Below are positions 43,833 to 53,311 of a stretch of 64,000 nucleotides of DNA, piece after piece. Numbering within the stretch: position 1 is the first letter of the stretch; each line of letters starts with the position of its first letter. The notes beneath the pieces are model-generated. The model searched no databases. It saw only the letters and a list, made by a program, of their open reading frames with translations, and had not been told where the DNA came from. Origin of the DNA: an uncultured Lachnospiraceae bacterium (GTDB taxonomy: Bacteria > Bacillota > Clostridia > Lachnospirales > Lachnospiraceae); the NCBI GenBank assembly GCA_910586355.1, contig CAJUHJ010000001.1, positions 111,906 to 175,905 on the forward strand, given 5' to 3'. Both the position numbers and the translations under genes were made by a program.

Positions 43833-44531
43833 ATGAAAAAATTACGCAATATTCTTTTTGGAATGGATATTTTTCTGTTATGTATTCTGGCAGGAAAAAT
43901 AGCGGAACATGGAATGATTCATATGGTAAGCACAACAGCAGAAAATGTTTCAGATGTCAGTACACAGGATATGGACAAGAAAAAAATTGCCCTGACGTTT
44001 GACGACGGCCCGAATGTAAATTATACGGAAAAACTTTTAGACGGATTAAAAGAGCGTGGTGTACATGCCACGTTCTTTTTGTTGGGTAAACAAGTGGAAA
44101 AATCGCCGGAACTGGTTGAAAAAATGTATAAAGACGGCCATTTAATCGGCAACCATTCCTATGAACATGTTAATTTAAGCAATTTAAGCGATGAGGCGGC
44201 AATTCTTCAGGTAGACAAAACAAATGAAGCGATTTATAAAATCACAGGGGAATATCCCGAATATATTCGGCCGCCGTTTGGATGTTGGAAAAGTAATTTG
44301 GATTATCAGACAAAAATGATCGAAGTACTCTGGAATATAGACCCGCTGGACTGGAAAACAAATAATGCAGACGCAGTTGCAGGACGCATTATCAAAGACG
44401 TGCAGGAAGACGATATTATCCTCTTGCACGATGCGTCTGAATCGTCCGTAAACGCAGCCTTCCAGATAATAGATAAACTAAAAAAAGAAGGGTATGAATT
44501 TGTCACAGTAGATGAAATTTTATTTAATTAA
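43833..44531 (+). CDS. Secreted/anchored polysaccharide deacetylase (NodB domain)
   Basis: A 232-residue protein with an N-terminal membrane anchor or signal (ILFGMDIFLLCILAGKIA) and a NodB homology domain. It shows the five family motifs: TFDDGP (catalytic base and metal Asp), NHSYEH (metal His pair), RPPFGC, DPLDW and IILLHD. It removes N- or O-acetyl groups from peptidoglycan or another surface polysaccharide. No strong ribosome site precedes ATG 43833. The gene ends with an 8-bp overlap with the convergent AraC regulator. Confidence 0.9.
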   Translation: MKKLRNILFGMDIFLLCILAGKIAEHGMIHMVSTTAENVSDVSTQDMDKKKIALTFDDGPNVNYTEKLLDGLKERGVHATFFLLGKQVEKSPELVEKMYKDGHLIGNHSYEHVNLSNLSDEAAILQVDKTNEAIYKITGEYPEYIRPPFGCWKSNLDYQTKMIEVLWNIDPLDWKTNNADAVAGRIIKDVQEDDIILLHDASESSVNAAFQIIDKLKKEGYEFVTVDEILFN

Positions 44532-45441
44532 CGTCGGGCGTATCATGCAGAATTAATTTCCGGTATCGGTTGGGAGGAAGCCCTATAATATTTTTAAACA
44601 GTTTGGAAAAGTGCTGCGAGTCTTTGCATCCCACCTGTATAGCGATTTCCGTTAATGTCAGGCTTGTACCCATCATTAGTTCAATTGCCTGATTGATACG
44701 GTATATATTAATGTAATTTAAAATTGTCAGGTTTATTTGCTGAAAGAACAATTTGTTCAAGTAACGGGCTGATATATTTAGGTGCGATGCAATATCGGGA
44801 ATTAATATTTTCTGGTCATAATTTTCGTGAATGTAAGTAAGGGCAAAAGAAACGTACCGCAATTGATTCTGCAGATGCGTACTTTTTTCTGATGTCAGAG
44901 ATATTTCAGAGCGTGTCAGCCGGGTAAGGTAAACGATAAGTTCTGCTATATGTAAATTCGCCATAGCGTCAGACAGTACGTTCTTTTCATTGTTTTCTTC
45001 TATAATTTTATCTATTGTAGCAGAGATATTCTGATCGGAAGTATGATGAAAATAGTTGTTAAACGGAGGAATTAAGCTGGTTAAAATATCCGTGGAATTT
45101 GAATCGTCCGGATGCATAAACCATTCTAAAAAAAGGCTTGGATGAAAATGAATATGGCGGAATGTACATGTGCCGGATTCTTTTAAATAAAAAGAATGGA
45201 CAATCTGAGGATAGATTATGACTAAGTCTCCTGCGCAGAACGAAAGTTTGCGGTTTCCAATATCCATACAGCATGTGCCGGAATCAAGCAGATAAAGTTC
45301 GACAGATTTATGGAGATGTTTGGCAAAATTGTAAGGATATGTCCGGGTTTCAAATTTTGCACTGATAATAGACTGTATTCCAAGGAAAGTTTTCGTTGTG
45401 GTATTCGAGGGATTCTGGTGTAAATTTCGATACATGGTCAT
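44524..45441 (-). CDS. AraC-family transcriptional regulator
   Basis: A 305-residue activator-type regulator. The N-terminal cupin-like sensor (about 20-130) includes RTYPYNFAKHLHKSVELYLL and GDLVIIYPQIVHSFYL. The C-terminal double HTH has YDQKILIPDIASHLNISARY, LNKLFFQQINLTILNYINIY and LTLTEIAIQVGCKDSQHFSK with the LFKNIIGLPPNRYRK end. ATG 45441 has GGAGGTAATTCAA upstream; the ATG five codons earlier lacks this. It is divergent from the secreted foldase and beta-helix genes and is their likely regulator, responding to a carbohydrate. Confidence 0.88.
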   Translation of the reverse strand: MTMYRNLHQNPSNTTTKTFLGIQSIISAKFETRTYPYNFAKHLHKSVELYLLDSGTCCMDIGNRKLSFCAGDLVIIYPQIVHSFYLKESGTCTFRHIHFHPSLFLEWFMHPDDSNSTDILTSLIPPFNNYFHHTSDQNISATIDKIIEENNEKNVLSDAMANLHIAELIVYLTRLTRSEISLTSEKSTHLQNQLRYVSFALTYIHENYDQKILIPDIASHLNISARYLNKLFFQQINLTILNYINIYRINQAIELMMGTSLTLTEIAIQVGCKDSQHFSKLFKNIIGLPPNRYRKLILHDTPDVN

Positions 45442-45583
45442 TTGAATTACCTCCATTTAGTTCCGAATTATACAAAAAACAATGCAAAGTAGACGGTTTG
45501 TGACAAGCAAAAATATTTATAAAATAATATAATAAAACTAAATAAAAGTCAATCTTTGTACAAAATGGATAGGAGAATCCTTC

Positions 45584-46636
45584 GTGAAGAAAAGAATTTG
45601 TATTATTAGCACTATTATCGTTTTGGCAGTTTTTGCCATTGGACTTATTTTTGCCCTAAGAAGCCGTTTTTCCCTGAAAATAAATGGGTATGAGATTCGT
45701 GAGGATGAGTTTTTGGAAGCGGCTGGGCGGAAAAAATATGAAGTTGTCAATTATTTTACGGAACAGGGAAGCGGTAATGTGGACGCTGGTTTTTGGGAAC
45801 GGGAGATAGGCGGCGAGATTCCATATGAAAAACTTGCTGAGGCGGCGGTTGAGGATTTGAAATATTTCTATGCGGTTTACGGATTGGCAAAGGAGAAAGG
45901 TTATATAGAAGACAGCAGTTACGATGCTTTTTTGAAGCGTTGGGAAATGGAAAATCAGCTTAGAAAAGAGAAAATTGAAAATGGCGAGGTTGTCTATGGC
46001 TTGTCGGAGTACACATTGGACTTGTACCGGGAATACGAGATGGATTCTATACAAAAAAGCTATTGTAATGATATTGCAAATGAAGGTATGGAAGTGACGG
46101 ATTCTGACAGGGCGCAGTATTATGAATCTTATAAGGATTCCTATCAAAGAACAGACGACAGGATATTTGATTACATAAAAATTCCTTATACTGAACAGGG
46201 TTTGGATGAAGATACGGTAAAAGAACTCAAAAATTCTCTGACGTCAATTTATAAAAATATGGATGGAGAACATTCTCTGAAAGAACTGGCGAAAGACAAT
46301 GAGCTGGTATCTCCCTATTTGGCTCATGCAGACATAACATCAGAAGAACTGCGTTCTTATTCCAGAAACATCGGGGACATATTGGAATATGGCTGGGAAC
46401 TTGAAGAGGGGGAATCGACGGCCGTTTTGGATGAATACGGAATTTTATATCTGATTGAATGTACAGGCAGGAGTAAAAATGACCCGGTTTCGATAGAAGA
46501 AGTAAAAGACAATATTAATAAAACCCTTAGGGAAGAGCGCTATGAAAAGATAATAGAAGAGCGGGCAAAAGATATAAGAGCAGAGGGAGATATGGAGCGT
46601 ATATTCTTTTTTATGAAAAAGCATATAAATGAGTAA
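45584..46636 (+). CDS. Membrane-anchored PrsA/SurA-like foldase
   Basis: A 350-residue protein starting with GTG (GATAGGAGAATCCTTC upstream). One N-terminal TM helix (IISTIIVLAVFAIGLIFAL) is followed by LKINGYEIREDEFLEAAGRK, a SurA-like N-terminal segment, a helical middle and a parvulin-like region (about 190-310: DRIFDYIKIPYTEQGLDEDT, LEYGWELEEGESTAVLDEYG, ILYLIECTGR). Canonical parvulin catalytic residues are not obvious, so it may be a holdase. Lying just before two large secreted proteins, it may help them fold outside the membrane. Confidence 0.65.
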   Translation: MKKRICIISTIIVLAVFAIGLIFALRSRFSLKINGYEIREDEFLEAAGRKKYEVVNYFTEQGSGNVDAGFWEREIGGEIPYEKLAEAAVEDLKYFYAVYGLAKEKGYIEDSSYDAFLKRWEMENQLRKEKIENGEVVYGLSEYTLDLYREYEMDSIQKSYCNDIANEGMEVTDSDRAQYYESYKDSYQRTDDRIFDYIKIPYTEQGLDEDTVKELKNSLTSIYKNMDGEHSLKELAKDNELVSPYLAHADITSEELRSYSRNIGDILEYGWELEEGESTAVLDEYGILYLIECTGRSKNDPVSIEEVKDNINKTLREERYEKIIEERAKDIRAEGDMERIFFFMKKHINE

Positions 46637-46690
46637 TAAAGAAAGGAGAAAAAACGAAGCAAGCATTGCAGGATGCAAGAAAGGAGAATT

Positions 46691-49600
46691 ATGATGAGAA
46701 AAAGAGTTGTTACATTAATCACTGCGTTAGCAATGATTTTAACCGCGGTTATTCCTGGTACAACGCCTCAGGCGGCAGAAGTAAATGCAAAAGCGGCAGG
46801 AACTACCTACTATGTCAGTACAATTCATGGCAAAGACAGCAACAATGGAACAAGCCAGAATACTCCGTTTTACAGTCTTCAGAAAATCAATCATCTGGAT
46901 TTACAGCCTGGGGACAAAATTCTTTTGGAGTGTGGATCGGTATTTACAAACGGCTATTTACATTTGTTTGGACAGAGCGGAAGTGCAGAGGCGCCGATTG
47001 TAATTGATCAGTATGGTACGGGTGAAGATCCCATAATTGATACAAATGGGCAGGGAGTATGGTTCCAAAATTATGGACAGAGACTGGATAATACCTGGCA
47101 TCAATACCAGGGGTATGTATCTTCTTCCATTTTACTGTATGACAGCGAATATATTGAGATTCAGAATTTGGAGATTGTGAATGAAGCTTCAAAGATTGAT
47201 ACAGTCTATAACGCAACCGATATGATGAATCGTACCGGTGTGGCTGCTGTTGCGCAGGATGCAGGTACGATTGACCATATCCATTTGAAAAACTTGAATA
47301 TCCATGATGTGATAGGTAATGTTTATAACAAGCATATGAATAATGGTGGAATTTACTTTACGGTATATTTGCCGCATGATGCACAAATGGGTACGCCTTC
47401 TGATAACAAAGCAGATTTTATATCATCTCAAACGGGTGTTTCGCGTTTTGATGATGTGCTGATAGACGGCTGCAGCGTAGTGAATACGAATCGCTGGGGT
47501 ATTGCCGTTGGATTTACAGCGCTTTGGAATAAATATACTAATATGGAAATTTCAGATGAAGATATTGCAAAATATGGTTCTACAAATGTAGTAATCCGGA
47601 ACAATTATGTCAAAGACGCGGGCGGAGACGCCATCACTCTTATGTATTGCGACAAGCCTTTAGTGGAGTACAACGTATCGGATGGTGCAGCAAGGCAGAT
47701 GCACAGCGGTGATTATGGCCCGCAGGGAGAAACACAGAGGTTTGCAGCAGGAATCTGGCCTTGGAAATGTAAAGACGCCATCTTCCAGTATAACGAAGCT
47801 TTCGATACAAAAAATGTCAACAATGAAAATGGGGACGGACAGGCTTGGGATGCAGACTGGAGCGATGGAACAATTTACCAGTATAATTACAGCCATCATA
47901 ATGAAGGAGGCTGTCTGATGGTTTGTCAGAATCAGGCATATCGGACGACATTCCGTTATAATATCAGCCAAAATGATATGAGGTCTGTATTGGATCCATG
48001 CGGAAATCCGAAAGCACATATCTATAACAATGTATTTTACGTGGCAGACGGTGTTCCAATTTACCGTGAACGCAGCAATGGGGAAGCGGTTTTGGAGAAT
48101 AATATTTTCTACTATTCCGGTGAAACTCCAAAACAAGAGAACTGGACAATAGGCAATAAAACTTACAGCAATAATTTGTACTACAACTATGCAAATGTGC
48201 CGACGGATAAAGCGGCAGTTAAAGTAAACAAAGGCACGCAGGTGTTTGTAGATGCGGGTACGGCGCCGGACGCTGTTTCATCATCTTGTACAGTCAGAAA
48301 GCACGAAGATCCAGAGACTGCAAGTGTATTTGACGGATACAGGCTTTCAGAGAACTCTCCGGCAATTGGAGCAGGAAAAGTCGTCGAGGATGCGAACGGA
48401 TATGATTCAAGTACAGTAGATTTTTTTGGAAATGATTTGTCAGATGTGACGACGTTTGATATTGGCGCTTATCAGTATAAGGAAGGAACGGGCGGCCAGC
48501 CGCAAAAACCGTCTAAACCGTCCGTACCAGAGATTGGAGAGACGACAGATAGTACAGTTGAAATCAGCTGGATGGCAGATGAGACGGGTAAAGTCAAAGG
48601 ATATGCTCTTAAGAATGGAAACGATGTTTTGATGGATTTATCGGGCGAAGAGCTTGAAGCGGCGACAGATGGGCAGAAAATCACGATTACATTAGAAGGA
48701 TTAGAAGCCGGGACGGATTATACGCTGACACTTGTAGCATATAATGAAAATAATGTTGAATCGGAACCGCAGACAGTTACTTTTACAACTGCGGAAGAAG
48801 GACAGACAGGCGGGGATCGTCCTGAAAAGCCGTCTAAGCCGGAAATTGGTAAAATAACAGAAAGTACGGTAGAACTAAGCTGGAGCACAGCGGATAATGC
48901 AGATAAAATCAAAGGTTATAAAATCAAAAATGGAGAAGACGTCTTAAAGGATTTGACGGGAGAGGAACTTAAAACAGCAACAGCCGGGCAAAAAATTACG
49001 ATTACATTAAAAGGGTTACAGGCTGGAACAGATTATACGCTAAAGCTCGTTGCATATGATGAACAAGGCATAGAATCCGCTTCACAGACAATTACATTTA
49101 AAACAGAAGAAAGTCAGACGGGCGGGCAAAATCAAAAACCTCAGAAACCGGCGCTGCCGGCAGTAAACGGCATTGCGCAGACGGAAGCTACAGTTAGCTG
49201 GACGGCGTCTGCAGATACGGATAACGTAATTGGTTATAGAATCCGAAATGGGAATACGCAGCTTTTGGATTTGACAGGAGCGGGATTGACAGCGGCTACA
49301 AATACCACTACTAAAAAAGTGACTGCAAAACTTAAAAACTTGAAAGCAGGAACAAAATACACGTTGTCTTTGACTGCATATAATCAAAATGGAGAATCGG
49401 AACCGCAGACATTTACGTTTACAACAAAGTCTGCTGCAACAACGACGAAACCAGTGCCAAAACCAGCTTCAATTAAATTAAGTCAAACAAGTCTTGTACT
49501 TTATACAAAGAAGGAAACCAGTTCAATCTTAAAGGCCACTGTATCGAATCTTACAGGAGCGGTCACATGGACGTCCTCAAATCCTTCTGTCGCAACGGTT

Positions 49601-49918
49601 TCTGGCGGAACTGTAAAGGCAAAAAAAGCAGGAACGGCTGTGATTACGGCGGCAGTGGGCAATTATAAGGCAACTTGTACAGTTACAGTGAAAAAACCGT
49701 CCATTAAAGTAAAGAAGTCTTTCACTGTCCGCAAGGGCAAGAAAGTCAAGATGAAAGTAACGGTTGTGCCGACAGGAAAGATAACGTATAAGAGCAGCAA
49801 AAAGAAAATTGCAACCGTGAATAAAAAAGGCGTTATCAAGGGCGTTAAGAAAGGAAGCTGTAAGATTACGATAAAATGCAACGGTGTAAAGAAAGTAGTA
49901 AAAATAAAGGTAAAATAA
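46691..49918 (+). CDS. Secreted right-handed beta-helix protein with FN3 and Big domains
   Basis: A 1075-residue protein with a signal peptide (RVVTLITALAMILTAVIPGT). Residues about 35-600 form a right-handed parallel beta-helix: GTTYYVSTIHGKDSNNGTSQ opening, LQPGDKILLECGSVF, IDQYGTGEDPIIDTNGQGVW and IWPWKCKDAIFQYNEAFDTK, as in polysaccharide lyases and epimerases. Then come three fibronectin III repeats (about 607-700, 714-807, 817-913), one bacterial Ig-like Big_2 domain (920-1000) and a Lys-rich Ig-like end. No sorting signal is present; the basic tail may bind the wall. Either of two adjacent ATGs (46691, 46694) after AAAGGAG may be used. The substrate is unknown. Confidence 0.8.
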   Translation: MMRKRVVTLITALAMILTAVIPGTTPQAAEVNAKAAGTTYYVSTIHGKDSNNGTSQNTPFYSLQKINHLDLQPGDKILLECGSVFTNGYLHLFGQSGSAEAPIVIDQYGTGEDPIIDTNGQGVWFQNYGQRLDNTWHQYQGYVSSSILLYDSEYIEIQNLEIVNEASKIDTVYNATDMMNRTGVAAVAQDAGTIDHIHLKNLNIHDVIGNVYNKHMNNGGIYFTVYLPHDAQMGTPSDNKADFISSQTGVSRFDDVLIDGCSVVNTNRWGIAVGFTALWNKYTNMEISDEDIAKYGSTNVVIRNNYVKDAGGDAITLMYCDKPLVEYNVSDGAARQMHSGDYGPQGETQRFAAGIWPWKCKDAIFQYNEAFDTKNVNNENGDGQAWDADWSDGTIYQYNYSHHNEGGCLMVCQNQAYRTTFRYNISQNDMRSVLDPCGNPKAHIYNNVFYVADGVPIYRERSNGEAVLENNIFYYSGETPKQENWTIGNKTYSNNLYYNYANVPTDKAAVKVNKGTQVFVDAGTAPDAVSSSCTVRKHEDPETASVFDGYRLSENSPAIGAGKVVEDANGYDSSTVDFFGNDLSDVTTFDIGAYQYKEGTGGQPQKPSKPSVPEIGETTDSTVEISWMADETGKVKGYALKNGNDVLMDLSGEELEAATDGQKITITLEGLEAGTDYTLTLVAYNENNVESEPQTVTFTTAEEGQTGGDRPEKPSKPEIGKITESTVELSWSTADNADKIKGYKIKNGEDVLKDLTGEELKTATAGQKITITLKGLQAGTDYTLKLVAYDEQGIESASQTITFKTEESQTGGQNQKPQKPALPAVNGIAQTEATVSWTASADTDNVIGYRIRNGNTQLLDLTGAGLTAATNTTTKKVTAKLKNLKAGTKYTLSLTAYNQNGESEPQTFTFTTKSAATTTKPVPKPASIKLSQTSLVLYTKKETSSILKATVSNLTGAVTWTSSNPSVATVSGGTVKAKKAGTAVITAAVGNYKATCTVTVKKPSIKVKKSFTVRKGKKVKMKVTVVPTGKITYKSSKKKIATVNKKGVIKGVKKGSCKITIKCNGVKKVVKIKVK

Positions 49919-49946
49919 GAGCTTTTGTCTCGGAAAGGAGAATAAG

Positions 49947-52900
49947 ATGAAAAAGAGAGCGTTAGCACTGGTATGTGCATTGACATTAGCGGGAACGAGT
50001 ATAAATCTTCCTCCTGTCCAATCGGTACACGCTGCACAGACGGGCGGTACAACATATTATATCAGCAGTATCCATGGAGATAACGCAAAGGACGGCACAT
50101 CGGAAAGCGCGGCATGGGAGACGTTGGATAAGCTGATTGGTTTACAGCTGCAGCCCGGTGACGAGATTCTTTTGGAAAAAGGATCGGTATTTGAGGATTC
50201 TTACATTCATCTGCAGGACGTACACGGAACTGCAGAAGCGCCGATTCGGATTAGCAGTTATGGAACAGGAACGGAAAAACCGGCCATTCATGCAAATGGA
50301 CAGGGCGTTTGGTATCAGCAGTATGGAAAAAATCTGGACAATGTAAATCACAAACGTCAGGGATACGTATCCTCTACAATTCTTTTATATGATGTAGATT
50401 TTGTGGAGGTCAGCGATTTGGAGCTGACGAATATATCAGATGATTTTGAATATTTTAAAGGAGCGGTAACAAGTGCGCCAGAAAACAGCACAGCTTCTGC
50501 TGATATTTCTCAAAACAAACGTATGGACCGTACCGGAGTAGCAGGAATTGCAAAAAATGGTGGGACGATGGAACATGTGTATCTTGACAATTTGTACATC
50601 CATGACGTAGACGGCAATATTGGAGATAAACATATGGATAACGGTGGAATCCAGATGAATGTGGCGCAGCCGGATAATGAAGAGGAGACTGGAATTGCCA
50701 GATACCATGATATTAAAATTACAAATTGTTATGTAAGAGACGTGTCCAGAGCCGGAATTTGTGTCGGCTATACATATCAGAGCAATCGGTTTAGTGGGTC
50801 GGCCATCTCAGACGAGACGGCAAAAAAGTATGGGCATACGAATCTTGTAATGGAAAATAATTATGTCAAAGACATAGGGAACGACGGAATTGTGGCAATG
50901 TACGCATTCCGCCCGCTGGTCCAGAACAACGTGGCAGATCGGTGTGGAGCGGATATGGATGTAGAAAACGGAGGATATTCGAATTATTATGGATATGTCT
51001 GTGCCGGAATCTGGCCTTGGAAATGTAAAGACGGGCTGTTTCAATACAATGAGGGATTTGACACTGTAAACAATCAGGATGGAATGCCATGGGATATAGA
51101 TTATTCGGATGGAACAATTTACCAGTATAATTACAGCCATAACAATGGCGGCGGTTGTATTATGTTTTGCGGCGGCGAAGCCTATAACGGCACATTCCGT
51201 TACAATATCAGCCAGAATGACTTGAAAGGTTTGCTGATTCTTTCGGGAAATCCAAAAGGTGAAGTATATAATAATGTATTTTATATTGACGGCGATTTAA
51301 GTACGAAAATTCATAATCCTACATTTTGTAACGGTACAGGCGTAATGCGGAATAATATTTTTTATAATGTCAGCACTGCCGCAGAAACCGAAGGGCATAT
51401 GGATAAGGAAAATGATACCTGGTCGAATAACATATTCTATGGTTATGACAGCCGTTTTACCGTCAGCAGCCTGGGAGATACAAATATATCGGCAGATCCC
51501 AAATTTGTTGATCCAGGAAAAGCGCCGACAAGCATTTTGCTGAATGGTGATGGAATGGCGTCTATACATGACAGGAGCGTTTATAATGGATATAAACTTG
51601 CGGCAGATTCTCCGGCGGCGAATACAGGCGTTTATATCAAAGGTATGCCAAGGAATGACTTCTTTGGAAACGAGATTGGACTGATTCCGGATATTGGAGT
51701 ATTTGAAACTGACACAACAGAAACAGAGATGAGTTTGACCCTTCAGGCATTTGGCAAAACGCCGATAATGATTAAGGATGAACAGGCTCAGATTCGAGAA
51801 GTGCCTTATCAGATAACAGCAAAAGAACTAAAAGAACTGCTTGTTCATGCAAAAGGGTCTTCTGTGGAAATTACCTTGGGCAGTACGGGTCAGGCAGTAA
51901 ATGATGATGTGATTGTAGACGAAACAATGAAAGTAAAGGTTACAAGCGGAAGCGAGACTAAAAATTATGATATTTTAATTGCAAAGGATTATTGGGAGTA
52001 TGATCCGGCGTCTATGACGGCAAGGGCTGGAAATGAACGCGATCATGCCGACTCGCGTGCAGCAAACGTACTGGATAATGATTTGAGTTCAGTATGGCAT
52101 ACAAATTGGAACGGATGTCCACAAAATGAGATTTGGATTCAATTAGATCTTGGGGAAGTCAAACCGGTATCTATGGTAAAATATGTTTCAAGGACACAAG
52201 GTACCAATGGTATTTTTGAAGAATATAAGGTAGAAGTCAGCAGCGACGGTACTACATGGACAGAAGTTGACAAAGGAACATGGGAATCATCTCCTGGTTC
52301 AACAGAATATTCTAAATTTAATACAGTACAGGCACGATATGTAAAACTTTTCGGTTTAAAAACAAAGACTCAGGAAACGGGTAAAATTTTCGGTTCAGCA
52401 GCAGAAATTCGTGTCGGATATGAAGATGAGGGAGAATCACTATTTCTTCGGGCTAAAGCTGGAACAGAGCTTGTTGTAACAGAAAATGAAATTCAAAAAG
52501 TACCGGTACAAACTACGGTGTCAGGCTTAAAAGATATGTTGGAGTATTCAAGAGGAGCTGAGTTGAACGTTCTGAAAGCAGACGGAGGAGAAACTGCCAA
52601 TACTGATGTTGTAAAAAGTGGTATGAAAGCAGTTCTAACACGTGGCCAGGATACAAAAAATTATACGATTTCAGTGGAAAAACAGTATAAAGAGTATGCG
52701 CCTGACGAAAATATGACAGCCACAGCAAAGAGTCAGCAAAGCGAGGATCAATCGGCTTCTAAAGTTTTGGATGGCAGGACTGATACCTTATGGCATACAG
52801 TTTGGACTGGAAATATACCGCAGGAAGATATTTGGATACAGATTGATCTTGGAGAAGTCAAACCGATAGCAATGGTTAAATATGTTGCGAGATCGTCAGG

Positions 52901-53153
52901 TGGTATCAATGGTATTTTTAAACGGTACAAAATAGAAGTCAGCAGTGACGGCACAAATTGGACAGAGGCCGATAGTGGCACATGGAGTGGAGAAGTAGGA
53001 GCGACAGAATATGCCAAATTTGAAACAGTGCAGGCACGATATGTCAAACTATATGGTGTGGAAACACTCGTTGCAGCAGGAGGTGATGCCGAAGCAGGTA
53101 AGCGTTTCGGTACGGCGGCAGAAATCCGTATTGGTTACGAAGCGACAGAATGA
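49947..53153 (+). CDS. Secreted beta-helix protein with two F5/8 type C domains
   Basis: A 1068-residue paralogue of the preceding protein. It has a signal peptide (ALALVCALTLAGTSINLPPV) and a beta-helix (about 30-590) that shares many blocks with its neighbour, for example TNGQGVW/ANGQGVW, GIWPWKCKDGLFQYNEGFDT and DGTIYQYNYSHNNGGGC. Then a 75-residue beta domain plus an F5/8C carbohydrate-binding domain occur twice (about 593-826 and 830-1068); both F5/8C copies contain WIQ-DLGEVKP-MVKYV. The gene follows after 28 bp with GGAAAGGAG. The two proteins differ in accessory modules but share the catalytic-type part, so they probably act on the same polymer at different places. Confidence 0.82.
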   Translation: MKKRALALVCALTLAGTSINLPPVQSVHAAQTGGTTYYISSIHGDNAKDGTSESAAWETLDKLIGLQLQPGDEILLEKGSVFEDSYIHLQDVHGTAEAPIRISSYGTGTEKPAIHANGQGVWYQQYGKNLDNVNHKRQGYVSSTILLYDVDFVEVSDLELTNISDDFEYFKGAVTSAPENSTASADISQNKRMDRTGVAGIAKNGGTMEHVYLDNLYIHDVDGNIGDKHMDNGGIQMNVAQPDNEEETGIARYHDIKITNCYVRDVSRAGICVGYTYQSNRFSGSAISDETAKKYGHTNLVMENNYVKDIGNDGIVAMYAFRPLVQNNVADRCGADMDVENGGYSNYYGYVCAGIWPWKCKDGLFQYNEGFDTVNNQDGMPWDIDYSDGTIYQYNYSHNNGGGCIMFCGGEAYNGTFRYNISQNDLKGLLILSGNPKGEVYNNVFYIDGDLSTKIHNPTFCNGTGVMRNNIFYNVSTAAETEGHMDKENDTWSNNIFYGYDSRFTVSSLGDTNISADPKFVDPGKAPTSILLNGDGMASIHDRSVYNGYKLAADSPAANTGVYIKGMPRNDFFGNEIGLIPDIGVFETDTTETEMSLTLQAFGKTPIMIKDEQAQIREVPYQITAKELKELLVHAKGSSVEITLGSTGQAVNDDVIVDETMKVKVTSGSETKNYDILIAKDYWEYDPASMTARAGNERDHADSRAANVLDNDLSSVWHTNWNGCPQNEIWIQLDLGEVKPVSMVKYVSRTQGTNGIFEEYKVEVSSDGTTWTEVDKGTWESSPGSTEYSKFNTVQARYVKLFGLKTKTQETGKIFGSAAEIRVGYEDEGESLFLRAKAGTELVVTENEIQKVPVQTTVSGLKDMLEYSRGAELNVLKADGGETANTDVVKSGMKAVLTRGQDTKNYTISVEKQYKEYAPDENMTATAKSQQSEDQSASKVLDGRTDTLWHTVWTGNIPQEDIWIQIDLGEVKPIAMVKYVARSSGGINGIFKRYKIEVSSDGTNWTEADSGTWSGEVGATEYAKFETVQARYVKLYGVETLVAAGGDAEAGKRFGTAAEIRIGYEATE

Positions 53154-53192
53154 ATAGCAGAATAAAAACGCTCAGTTAAACTGAGACAGTAT

Positions 53193-53239
53193 TCCCCATA
53201 TGGCAGGCAATTTTACGTCTGCTGTATGGGGATTGTTTT
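53193..53239 (+). terminator. Terminator of the beta-helix operon
   Basis: TCCCCATATGGCAG and CTGCTGTATGGGGA pair over 14 positions, counting G-T pairs, around a 12-nt loop, followed by TTGTTTT. A small 7-1-7 hairpin (CTCAGTT/AACTGAG) precedes it at 53171. Confidence 0.8.
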
Positions 53240-53311
53240 ATGTGATATATTTTGATTGATAGCAGACGGATTATAAGATAAACTAAAAGAAGTACAAAAG
53301 AGGAGGAGACT

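Noticed and set aside
46785..47003. Second reading frame inside the first beta-helix gene
   Set aside because: No ribosome site and no family likeness; the main frame has a signal peptide and clear domains.
53239..53311. Riboswitch or T-box leader before hsdM
   Set aside because: No conserved aptamer or T-box motifs were seen here or before other genes of the window.
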